Shown here piece by piece: positions 34,790 through 45,329 of a DNA stretch of 64,000 nucleotides. The number at the start of each line of letters is the position of its first letter. Within the stretch, counting starts at the first letter, position 1. The stretch lies in NCBI RefSeq assembly GCF_026151205.1, contig NC_087073.1, forward strand, positions 994,001 to 1,058,000, in the 5' to 3' direction. The notes under the pieces were generated by a model, which saw only the letters and a program-made list of their open reading frames with translations, did not search any database and was not told the origin of the DNA. Both the position numbers and the translations under genes were made by a program. Source of the stretch: Bolinopsis microptera (Eukaryota > Ctenophora > Tentaculata > Lobata > Bolinopsidae).

Positions 34790-35445
34790 GTGTAATCCTC
34801 ATGTTGCTAAAAAACGCTTTATTTTAGATTATGTGCTATATACAAAAGCGGTAAAACAATATACACATAATATAACAATAGCAATGCAATTAAAGATATA
34901 AAACAGTATACACATAATGTCACAATGACCCTATATAAAAATAACCCTTCAAAAACTCAATATTTTGAAAATCACCCTTGGCCTTGCGGCTCCAAGTTCA
35001 AATCTAAACTGTCTATATTGACAAAGTTCTTTCTCGCCCCTCTGTCTCCCCGGAGAGAAATTACCGTCGTTCTTAAGATTTCGAAACGAAGGCGCTTCCT
35101 AATGTATCCCACAGCATCTGAGTACCTCTGCCCTGTGTGGTATTCCATCTTACTAGCCAGCTTCTTTACTAGTCTTTCAGCTTCACCACCCATTCCACCA
35201 GACGTTGAGAAAACTAACGGCGTGAAGCTTCCTTTCTCTACTTCCAGGACCCTTGCATTGTAACACCGTTTTTTCTCATTTTCATGGGACTGCTACATTG
35301 CTTTGATCGATTTGCTTGCATTGGAGGGGGCTGGGGCATGGAATACCCTTACATTGAAAAATGCCCTCTCTGAAGCATTCCAAATCGATCTTGCAGAAAT
35401 GTCCAGCCTAGCTTGGTCTCCTAGGACTGCTCCATTTTGGCAACA
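34790..35445 (-). pseudogene. Retrotransposon tail (family C), degraded
   Basis: On the minus strand this encodes, with a stop and frameshifts, RLDISARSIWNASERAF, RVFHAPAPSN, GSFTPLVFSTSGGMGGEAE and then RYSDAVGYIRKRLRFEILRT, ending NLEPQGQG. The same protein end appears at 57654-58780. The 3' tail contains TATACACATAAT repeated near 34860 and 34905. Confidence 0.7.
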
Positions 35446-35451
35446 ATAACC

Positions 35452-35980
35452 CTATATATATATATATATATCTCTAAAACTCTGGTCACAAGAGCAACTG
35501 CCTAAACGTGCAGAAGTGAAAACAAATAAATAAAATATACTAGCAGTCCTTAATACTCGTAATAAATAGATTCATTCAATGTCATAAAACTCTTAACCAT
35601 ACACGTGACCAGTAAAATAATTTAATTGGTCTATAGACTACTGTATAAAATTCTCAATATATAAACTTTATTAACAATAATAAATTAGTTAAAATAACAC
35701 CAACCTTTGGTGTATAAATGAGTAAACAACCTCTATTTGTCGTAAAATATCTTTCATGATATTATAGTATATGCTATAATATCAAAACTGTTTATTAGAG
35801 TTCAGGTAACAGAATTTAACTGTAATGGCACCTCTGTAGTATTATCCGTTGTTGAGATGTAACCATTTTTTCGTCCGGTCTTGATTAACCCGGCTCACGA
35901 TACATATGCTTCGTCCGGTCTAACATTGAACCCGGCTCACTAATCATAGGGATGGTGTAGTAGTTGGAATATGACACACT
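35452..35980. other. TA microsatellite and unannotated AT-rich sequence
   Basis: A short (TA)n run at about 35452-35471 is followed by AT-rich sequence with no recognised feature. TTCGTCCGGTC followed by CCCGGCTCAC occurs twice near 35871-35940, a small local repeat. Confidence 0.5.
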
Positions 35981-35982
35981 GT

Positions 35983-36504
35983 TTACAGTTTTATCTCTGT
36001 TCGAAGGAATTCTTCTGCATCCCTTGTTATTTCAACCGCTAAATCAAAGAACTCGCGAAGTCTGCTCCATGATATTAACATTGAATTTCCACCATAGCCC
36101 TGGTTAAAGATGTTGTGGAATGGGTGTCTTTTGAGAAGCTCACTCATGCTGTTCCTTTTATTTAGTTTTATATCATGACAGAAGATAAGCAGGTGAAGTG
36201 AGTTTTGCTCCCCTCGTCCACATTCACACAGTGGAGAATCAAATTTGCTGCTGTTGAACCGGTGAAGAAATTCATTCATGATGTTGTTGGGGTAGAACAG
36301 ACTTAGGAATAGGGTTTCAAGTTGCCTTGTTGTTTTGGGCGGAAACTTAAGCTTTGTGGTGCTCACTGTAGGTGCCTCTGTATAACCTTCCAACTGATAC
36401 TGGCTGTTTATGGAAGATTGCCAAAGCTGTTCACTGTAATGTTTCATAACCAATTTACTGTAGCTGCATCCTTTTGTTGATAAACTGGAGAATTTCTCAA
36501 GGTC
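35983..36504 (-). pseudogene. Non-LTR retrotransposon tail with CCHC-like zinc motif
   Basis: The frame reads FPPKTTRQLETLFLSLFYPN, then FDSPLCECGRGEQNSLHLLI and FCHDIKLNKR, ending at a stop at 35983. The CxCG-x(7)-HLL-x(2)-C arrangement is the zinc-binding motif often found after the reverse transcriptase or RNase H domain in non-LTR elements. The upstream edge is cut by the 3' tail of the neighbouring family C copy, which suggests that copy inserted here. Confidence 0.6.
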
Positions 36505-36850
36505 ATGGTTATATAAAAATTCTATATAAAAATTCAATAAAAAATTTCATAAAAACCCTTTGTTGTAGTAGTAAAAGTAGCCAATTCAATTTGTTGGCTC
36601 TAAGTTAATATCTAAATCTGATATCTTAACTATACTACCACTTTTTATCCCTCTTTCTCCTCTAAGAGCAATAATTGTCGTTCTTAATAAGTCAAATCTT
36701 ATTCTTTTCCTGATAAAAGTCATTGCTTCACTGTATGCTTTGGCCTGATTTTCTAGACATTCTATCAGCTAACTTTTTGAAGAACGTATTTGCTTCTCTT
36801 CCCATTCCACCTGCTGTTGATAGGACTATTGGTGTAAATGTTCCATTACA
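36505..36850 (-). pseudogene. Retrotransposon tail (family C)
   Basis: The minus strand encodes pieces of the family C end (TFTPIVLSTAGGMGREANTF, FIRKRIRFDLLRTTIIALRG) with frameshifts, then a 3' tail with AAAGGGTTTTTATGAAATTT and TTGAATTTTTATATAG. The tail abuts the retrotransposon fragment at 35983-36504. Confidence 0.65.
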
Positions 36851-37110
36851 TGTACATGTTTATTAACTCATATAGTAGTGTAAAGTATCTAATTTAGATT
36901 CATTTTTAATTTGGTTGTTTAGGCCAATAGATTTTAGATAATTTTAAAACTTTAGTAGATATATTTTTGATGATGTGTGATGATGTTTGTGTCAGTATAT
37001 TTCGATTTGATTTGATTTGATTTAGCTGAATGATAGAAAACTTAAGTAAAACAAAATTTAAGTAAAACAAAATTAAAATTTTATTGCCATTATATGACAA
37101 CGAATAAATA
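36851..37110. other. No feature recognised
   Basis: AT-rich sequence with a TTTGATTTGA run near 37005-37023. No gene was recognised. Confidence 0.4.
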
Positions 37111-39060
37111 ATTGACGATGTCAATTCATCTCAGCTCGGCGCGGCACAGTAGCGCATCCAGCCGATCGCTGTGAGAAGCCTCATTGAGTGCACGGCGCGG
37201 CACAGTAACGCATCGCGCTACAACATTTTTTTGAACATTTAAAATATAATTTGGAACATTACAGTAACGTTATTCAAATCTCAAACAGAAAAAAGTGTAT
37301 TTCAAAGCTTTGTGTTTTGATCATATGATTATGAGTGTATAGTGATTTTGATTGCATAAATTTGATTGGGCCGGCAGTGATGGTGAGTGAGAAGATAATG
37401 GGAGTGCCAGCCAGTAACTCTGTCAAATGAACAGCCCACTGAGAAGTGGGTGAGCGCAAGCGCGAGAATGGCATAAAACGGAACACACGGCCACAGAAAA
37501 GATACAGAAACTAATCCGTGCGCGGTGAGTTAGCCAGTGTCTGAGAGCTAGTGTTTCCCGGCAGGTTGATTTACGATGTCAATCCTTCGCATCTCGCCGA
37601 TCTGCATACGTGGTTGCGAGAAGCATTATTTGATGCGCGCGCGACCCAGTAGTGCATCGCGCTACAACCCGGCAGGAGGCATCCAAAAAAGGTGCCGTGG
37701 TGAACTGTGGAGGCAAAGTTCGAATGTAATGCATCTCTAAGTCTAACTGATGATGAAGAGGTAGATTGAACGGGAATGATATGTATAATGTAAATATACT
37801 TTCTTTCGTATTTATGAACGGGCGATATAGATACTTGTAAAATATTTGTTACAACTCGGTCTTGGTAAGTTATAAACATACAAACTATATACTATACTAC
37901 TTGAAAATTCATCTCAATCATAAATCTTCTATCTGCAGCGCAGTGTTAATTGCTCTAACCAGAGCCCTCTCGCTTGCAGTAGCGCGCGACCGCCCAGCAA
38001 AAGTTACTGGCTGGCGGTGGTACTAGAGTTGGTTTAATTTAAACAGACGGCTTGACCTCGCGCGCGACATTAAGCATGATTTGCACGCGTGGCGCATTCC
38101 AATGTTCAAGCAGCTAGCATGTAACACAATTCAGCCAATCAGTTTACAGGAATCCGCAACGTTAAAGTTGCAAACTTTTGATCGGCCCAAAATGAGACTT
38201 TTCTGGAGATTTAGAAATAACTCAACAACTACGTTGTCTCAAATTTCCCCCTGGGGAGGAAACGTTATTTTACAAGACGAACATTTTGCAAAAAAGCGGA
38301 AGTCTAGTCTCTAACTCTTTTACTTTCAAAGTTAGGCCCCATCCAGTAAGGTTTCCTGGGTCTTCAAAGTCCGCGGTAAATCGGGGTTTTTTGTATCAAT
38401 CTATTACTTTAAGATTAAGAATGTGTGACAACATTCGATCTTCTATAATAATTGAAATTTATCTATCCAATGATGCACTCCTTTTCCCATCACGTGACTC
38501 TACCCTCCATTGACAAACTATTAACCGTCCTGCTGCTACAGCTACATTATTCCTTCTTCTGTCTTTAGATTAACAGAGCAATGACCAAATTCAGTTTAAC
38601 CACGTGTTTATTCGCCCAAAATGAACTACAGCACTGCCGACGTACTCCACGTCTCTATAAAAAATACCTTTTTTCCGCACTATAGATTAAAGACACTTAT
38701 TCCATATTCATCCAATCATGATACATGAATCATACTCCATCACGTGACTCTACTCTCCATTGACAAACTATTAACAAAATCTTGTATCACGTCATGACCC
38801 CCATTGTCGTTTCACTAAGTGGCGTTTCACTTAGTGAAAGCCACGATACAGCCGCACACACGTGCGAGGCAGGTCTACATTACTGGGCGACGCTCAGCCT
38901 GTCATTCCGCCGAATCTTTATATCTTTAAACATATTATGTTTATGAACATAATAGCCTGGGGTAAGGTCTACAATGTGTGACAACAATAACCGCCTGCTA
39001 CCCAGTACCCATTATTCCTTCTTCTGTCTTTAGATTAACAGAGCAGATGACCAAATTCAG
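37110..39060. repeat. Dispersed repeat tract shared with 55.5-57.1 kb
   Basis: GACGATGTCAATTCATCTCA-type segments with CCGATCGCTG and CATCGCGCTACAACC occur at 37114 and 37575, with a relative at 55678. AAAGTTGCAAACTTTTGATC at about 38163 is found inverted at 55565-55585. ACTTTCAAAGTTAGGCCCCA at 38320 recurs near 55765. GCTCAGCCTGTCATTCCGCC at 38892 recurs near 56832. Within the tract, TCACGTGACTCTA plus TCCATTGACAAACTATTAAC recurs at 38490 and 38740. No coding content. Confidence 0.75.
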
Positions 39061-39179
39061 TTTAACCAGAGTCCACGTGCTTATTCGCCCAACTACAGCA
39101 CGTGACCACGGCCCGCGCCCGCAACGTCTCCAGATCCAAGACACTAGGCCAGGTGTTTATTCACCGCGGCAGAAGGAGT

Positions 39180-40600
39180 AGGGACCTTTTCACGCGCAGA
39201 TTGGGAAAATACGGCCATCTCGCTCTTAGACAGCTTGATTAGTGTGTTTATTCGTTTTCATTTGACAAATGAAGTACACCAATGTATTCATAAAGGTTTA
39301 CACATGATCACACAGAAAGAATTTTAAAAATCGGATAAAATCTGTTAAAATGGTAAAAAGAAACCTCCGCGCATTTGGTAATATTGAACGAATTTGCGCC
39401 CATAATTTTTGTCTTCATTAAACAATTTCTTGGCTGATAGACACAATACAAAAATTGTGCAGTTAAGTGTAGAAAGCTGAAATGATTTTCTAACCGTACA
39501 TATTAAAATTTTTCCTCAAAATTGATGTCTTAAATCACAATAGATACCATATTGAAATCAGTCCGCCGATAAAAATATTACATATCTGGCGCAAATATAT
39601 CTCACTTAATCGTTGTCGGTTTTTAACACAAATTTCTACAAATAAAGTCTTTATTTCTCCAAATGAGCATAATATTCTATTATACAATTAATATTTGGCA
39701 GTTTTGACATTTTAGTAATAAGAAATGTTTCTTTGGTTGATACGAAAAGATAAAGTTTAGTTTTTTCGGCAGAGAACTATTATAAGAAGTGATTTGTCCG
39801 ATGTATCTTCATTGTGGGTTATTCACTGAATTAGAAACATTATTTCCATGTCATCATTCATCATCGTTTGGTGCTCTACCATGCTTGCTGATGGAATAAA
39901 ATGTGGGATATTCCGGTTTCAATTATCTGTTATCACCCATCGACTGTCTGTAGTGTCACACGGTTGACGACTAGAGGAACTGAAAATATGTACGACATTA
40001 GTTAAAAGTGTAAACAAGAGAAGTCAGAGTATAAACAGTTAAACTGGTATCCAATTAGTATGTCAAGATGGAGTAAAGTGTAGAATAGTAATGGTTTTAT
40101 GACCGTTGGGCTTGCATTGAAATTAGGCGGGAAAAATTGTGTACACAGCACTGAGGTCCCTACTCCAAGAGGCAAGAAAACGCGCGCGCAAACTTCAAAA
40201 GGTCCCGAATCCAGCCGACCAAAATGGTAGTCGATCTCATTGTAGAATTTGACCGTAGAGAAATTTACTAACTAACATTAATTTTGTTAAAACTGCGTTA
40301 TCATATTTGTTAAACAATCCTCCAAAGTCACAGCAAGTTGTTCATATATTGGTAATCTATTGCAGAAATACCGTATTTCTTGTTTTCGGTCGGAGCAAAA
40401 CGCAAAATGGGGCAAAATTTCGCAAAAGCTTTAAAGTTTTATATCAGTAAGATGATTTGATTATAAGGCTGTAGGTACCTCCAATCCTACTTAATCAGAT
40501 TTGCTGGTCCAAGGTAAATCGGTGACAAATCGAATCAAATGCGTGTAGATTCGGTTGAATTCTAGCACATTCAAGCACATTTTTCTAATCCTAGGTAGAT
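39180..40600. other. No gene recognised
   Basis: AT-rich unique sequence. I see no domain, convincing exon or tandem repeat before the satellite begins. Confidence 0.4.
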
Positions 40601-40602
40601 AT

Positions 40603-43572
40603 AATAACGTGGTCATGGTAAGTAAATAAAACTTGAGCATAAAGTTAGCTACTATATGGTTGTTAGAAATTACCACAATTGCACTTTTAAACTTCACAAC
40701 TGAATCACCAATCAATTCTTGTCACTACTTCAAAGTTTTGAGACGGCAGAATGTTGTGAATTGTGAATCCTAAGCTATCACACCAGTTCAATTACACTTC
40801 AAAACTTCAAAACTGAATCACCAATCAATTCTTGTCACTACTTCAAAGTTTTGAGACGGCAGAATGTTGTGAATTATAGCTCATAAGCTATCACTCCAGT
40901 TCAATTACATTTTCTTACTTCAAAACTGAATCACCAATCAATCCTGGTCACTATTTCAAAGTTTTGAGTCGGCAGAATGTTGTGAATTATGGTTCCTAAG
41001 CTATCACTTCAGTTCAATTACACTTTTAAACTTCAAAACTGAATCACCGATCAATTCTGGTCACTATTTCAAAGTTTTGAGTCGGCTGAATGTTGTGAAT
41101 TATGGTTCCTAAGCTATCACTCCAGTTCAATTACACTTTTAAACTTTAAAACTGAATCACCTATTAATTCTGATCACTATTTCAAAGTTTTGAGTCGGCA
41201 GAATGTTGTGAATTATGGTTCCTAAGCTAATAACGTGGTCATGGTAAGTAAATAAAACTTGAGCATAAATTTAGCTACTATATAGTTGTTAGAAATTACC
41301 ACAATTGCACTTTTAAACTTCACAACTGAATCACCAATCAATTCTTGTCACTACTTCAAAGTTTTGAGACGGCAGAATGTTGTGAATTGTGGTTCCTAAG
41401 CTATCACACCAGTTCAATTACACTTCAAAACTTCAAAACTGAATCACCAATCAATTCTTGTCACTACTTCAAAGTTTTGAGACGGCAGAATGTTGTGAAT
41501 TGTGGTTCCTAAGCTATCACACCAGTTCAATTATACTTCAAAACTTCAAAACTGAATCACCAATCAATTGTTGTCACTACTTCAAAGTTTTGAGACGGCA
41601 GAATGTTGTGAATTATAGCTCATAAGCTATCACTCCAGTTCAATTACACTTTCTTACTTCAAAACTGAATCACCAATCAATCCTGGTCACTATTTCAAAG
41701 TTTTGAGTCGGCAGAATGTTGTTAATTATGGTTCCTAAGCTATCACTCCAGTTCAATTACACTTTTAAACTTCAAAACTGAATCACCAATCAATCCTGGT
41801 CACTATTTCAAAGTTTTGATACGGCAGAATGTTGTGAATTATGGTTCCTAAGCTATCACTCCAGTTCAATTACACTTTCTTACTTCAAAACTGAATCACC
41901 AATCAATCCTGGTCACTATTTCAAAGTTTTGAGTCGGCAAAATGTTGTTAATTATGGTTCCTAAGCTATCACTCCAGTTCAATTACACTTTTAAACTTCA
42001 AAACTGAATCACCAATCAATCCTGGTCACTATTTCAAAGTTTTGAGTCGGCAGAATGTTGTTAATTATGGTTCCTAAGCTATCACTCCAGTTCAATTACA
42101 CTTTTAAACTTCAAAACTGAATCACCAATCAATCCTGGTCACTATTTCAAAGTTTTGATACGGCAGAATGTTGTGAATTATGGTTCCTAAGCTATCACTC
42201 CAGTTCAATTACACTTTCTTACTTCAAAACTGAATCACCAATCAATCCTGGTCACTATTTCAAAGTTTTGAGTCGGCAAAATGTTGTTAATTATGGTTCC
42301 TAAGCTATCACTCCAGTTCAATTACACTTTTAAACTTCAAAACTGAATCACCAATCAATCCTGGTCACTATTTCAAAGTTTTGAGTCGGCAGAATGTTGT
42401 GAATTATGGTTCCTAAGCTATCACTCCAGTTCAATTACACTTTTAAACTTCAAAACTGAATCACCAATCAATCCTGGTCACTATTTCAAAGTTTTGAGTC
42501 GGCAGAATTTTGTGAGTTATGGTTCCTAAGCTATCACTCCAGTTCAATTACACTTTTAAACTTCAAAACTGAATCACCAATCAATCCTGGTCACTATTTC
42601 AAAGTTTTGATACGGCAGAATGTTGTGAATTATGGTTCCTAAGCTATCACTCCAGTTCAATTACACTTTTAAACTTCAAAACTGAATCACCGATCAATTC
42701 TGGTCACTATTTCAAAGTTTTGAGTCGGCAGAATGTTGTGAATTATGGTTCCTAAGCTATCACTCCAGTTCAATTACATTTCCTTACTTCAAAACTGAAT
42801 CACCGATCAATTCTGGTCACTATTTCAAAGTTTTGAGTCGGCAGAATGTTGTGAATTATGGTTCCTAAGCTATCACTCCAGTTCAATTACACTTTTAAAC
42901 TTCAAAACTGAATCACCGATCAATTCTGGTCACTATTTCAAAGTTTTGAGTCGGCAGAATGTTGTGAATTATGGTTCCTAAGCTATCACTCCAGTTCAAT
43001 TACATTTTCTTACTTCAAAACTGAATCACCGATCAATTCTGGTCACTATTTCAAAGTTTTGAGTCGGCAGAATGTTGTGAATTATGGTTCCTAAGCTATC
43101 ACTCCAGTTTAATTACACTTTTAAACTTCAAAACTGAATCACCGATCAATTCTGGTCACTATTTCAAAGTTTTGAGTCGGCAGAATGTTGTGAATTATGG
43201 TTCCTAAGCTATCACTCCAGTTCAATTACACTTTTAAACTTCAAAACTGAATCACCGATCAATTCTGGTCACTATTTCAAAGTTTTGAGTCGGCAGAATG
43301 TTGTGAATTATGGTTCCTAAGCTATCACTCCAGTTCAATTACACTTTTAAACTTCAAAACTGAATCACCGATCGATTCTGGTCACTATTTCAAAGTTTTG
43401 AGTCGGCAGAATGTTGTGAATTATGGTTCCTAAGCTATCACTCCAGTTCAATTACACTTTTAAACTTCAAAACTGAATCACCGATCAATTCTGGTCACTA
43501 TTTCAAAGTTTTGAGTCGGCAGAATGTTGTGAATTATGGTTCCTAAGCTATCACTTCAGTTCAATTACACTT
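40603..43572. repeat. 113-bp satellite array
   Basis: About 25 head-to-tail units of 113 bp with landmarks CTTCAAAACTGAATCACC, GGTCACTATTTCAAAG, GAGTCGGCAGAATGTTGTG and GGTTCCTAAGCTATCAC. Diagnostic variants (TTGATACGGCAG at 41816 and 42156; TTGTTAATTATGG at 41720 and 42060, and at 41946 and 42286) recur every 340 bp, showing a three-unit higher-order repeat. A leading block AATAACGTGGTCATGGTAAG occurs at 40603 and again at 41228. Units after 42660 are more uniform. Confidence 0.97.
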
Positions 43573-43612
43573 GCAAATAAATACTTAATAAATAACAAAA
43601 ATAAATACTTAC

Positions 43613-43692
43613 TGATTGGACGATAGTCTGCTGCCACTGATCCGCAACTCTCCGCTCCAATCGGTTAATCTGGTACTGTGCTTGACATTTTG
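43613..43692 (-). CDS. Possible coiled-coil exon
   Basis: On the minus strand a CCTTTCTAG acceptor precedes 80 nt that end at CAATCA|GTAAGT. The frame reads KCQAQYQINRLERRVADQWQ then QTIVQS, after two bases completing an upstream codon. The spacing of I, L, V and W fits a short heptad pattern. It leaves phase 0, so it cannot splice directly to the EF-hand exon at 28859, which needs phase 1. It may belong to an intermediate or a separate gene. The call rests only on splice consensus and an open frame. Confidence 0.35.
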
Positions 43693-43821
43693 CTAGAAAG
43701 GGTAAACCCGGTTAAATGTAATCTGTCACAAAAGGTAAGAAAGGCGTGATCAGAAGTCAAAACTAACATCCTAAGCTACCATTCTAGTTGTGGTTGAAAA
43801 CGAAGAGACACTATGTAACAA

Positions 43822-43895
43822 AACTAGATGGCCGAGTGGGCTAAGCTGTCACCATTTGAATAGACGGTCAAGGGTTCGAATCCCAGTGTCAAATA
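43822..43895 (+). mobile_element. tRNA-derived SINE head
   Basis: Box A TGGCCGAGTGGG at 43829-43840 and box B GGTTCGAATCC at 43873-43883 are spaced as in a tRNA. The arms do not pair well enough for a functional tRNA. The sequence after CAGTGTC runs into a non-tRNA body (GATATGTGGATCTACC). Confidence 0.55.
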
Positions 43896-43899
43896 GCTA

Positions 43900-45258
43900 A
43901 AGATATGTGGATCTACCTTACAATGTACAAGTTACACAGTAAAGTGTTATTTTTCTTAGGTGGGGTTGTTTGAAAATGAAACATGTAAATCCAAAATCTG
44001 TTATGTCTCACAAAACTGTGGTTCAGCAGACCAAGAAATTTAAACCTTATATCCGAACGACGTCCAAGACCCTGTACGTCATGTACAAATTCATTACAAT
44101 CTTATATGTTTTAGCCTAATTTATATTTCTTAGCTAAGTTAAATCTTGAACGGGCCAGCAACAACTGAATACGGTAATGTGATCGTTTAAGTACAAAGAA
44201 AAACAGTGCAATTGACAGTGATAAGAAAGTTAGCGTTGCAAAGATTCAAGAGTCGCAGGAATGATACAAATCATACGTGTCATGATCCAACGCGAATGGC
44301 GAAACAAAATTGCGTTGGCACTTATATTTCATATCCCAATGTCTTGCGCGGCGTAAGATTGTATTTATGACGCGCACAAAATTTACAGCTTTTTGCACTT
44401 AAAAAATTTTTTTTCCTATCATGATCAAAAAAAAAGTTATGAACAATTTTATACACCTTTTTTGGCTCATATTTTTGCGATTTTTCCCAACTTTTTTTGC
44501 TCTGACACGTACCATTTTTTACAGTTTTCTTCAATTTTTATCAAACCTTCACTATTCATTTATTTAAACATTTTATTTCATGTTTTACATTCCACTTTTG
44601 CCGCAACTTTCATAAGTGTTTCCAAAAACTTATTTTGCTATCGCAAACCCCGAATTTTGCCAATTGTACGCGGAAAAGGTCCCTACTCCTTCTGGCGCGG
44701 TGTTATTATTCGATCGTGTTTGGATTATATCGTACGGATATGATTTTTTCATAACTTATTTGACTGTTGGTAAATCTTTACGACGAGATGAGATTCTTCG
44801 CAATTTCATATTTAATAGGGTAAGAAATACTGATATCAGATATGTGTTTTTATTTTTCCAACAAATTGTCCAACAATCAACTTGGTAACATTTTGTAAAG
44901 AATCAAGGAGTGAAGGAGGTATATAATTATAATAAAGTTATCTGTATCATTTGGAGGAGTGATTAATTAATGTTGCACAATTATATATCCACTTGGATTC
45001 TCCATCTAAACCAAATTGAAATAAGAACAATTATTTTATTTTAGCAAGGGTTTTGTATTATATTGACAATTGAGTCACCTCGTAATACGATATGATATAC
45101 GAGGCTCGTATATCATAGGACTACATCAGTTTATAATTATTGTACATTTACATTTTATAAATTCGACTATCATTTCAATCTTCGAATGTTATTTTAAGTC
45201 TACAATCATGATGAATATTAATTTAACAAATCAACTAATTCACTTTTCCTATTTGCAG
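43900..45258. other. No gene recognised; presumed 5' region of the receptor gene
   Basis: AT-rich sequence with overlapping short frames on both strands (44322-44888), none with a recognisable domain. The first exon of the receptor gene (start codon and signal peptide) should lie here or further left and was not identified. Confidence 0.35.
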
Positions 45259-45329
45259 TTTAACGCTCGTACTATATCGCGGGGTGAGAACTGCAGAGGA
45301 TACATTTGGAAATGAAACTGTGGTACCGG
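45259..45329 (+). CDS. Receptor gene, first exon seen
   Basis: A CCTATTTGCAG acceptor precedes 71 nt ending at ACCGG|GTGAGT. In the frame demanded by the next exon it reads LTLVLYRGVRTAEDTFGNET then VVPG. The hydrophobic start could be the end of a signal peptide whose Met lies in an upstream exon. The phase-1 exit fits 47204 exactly. Confidence 0.55.
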
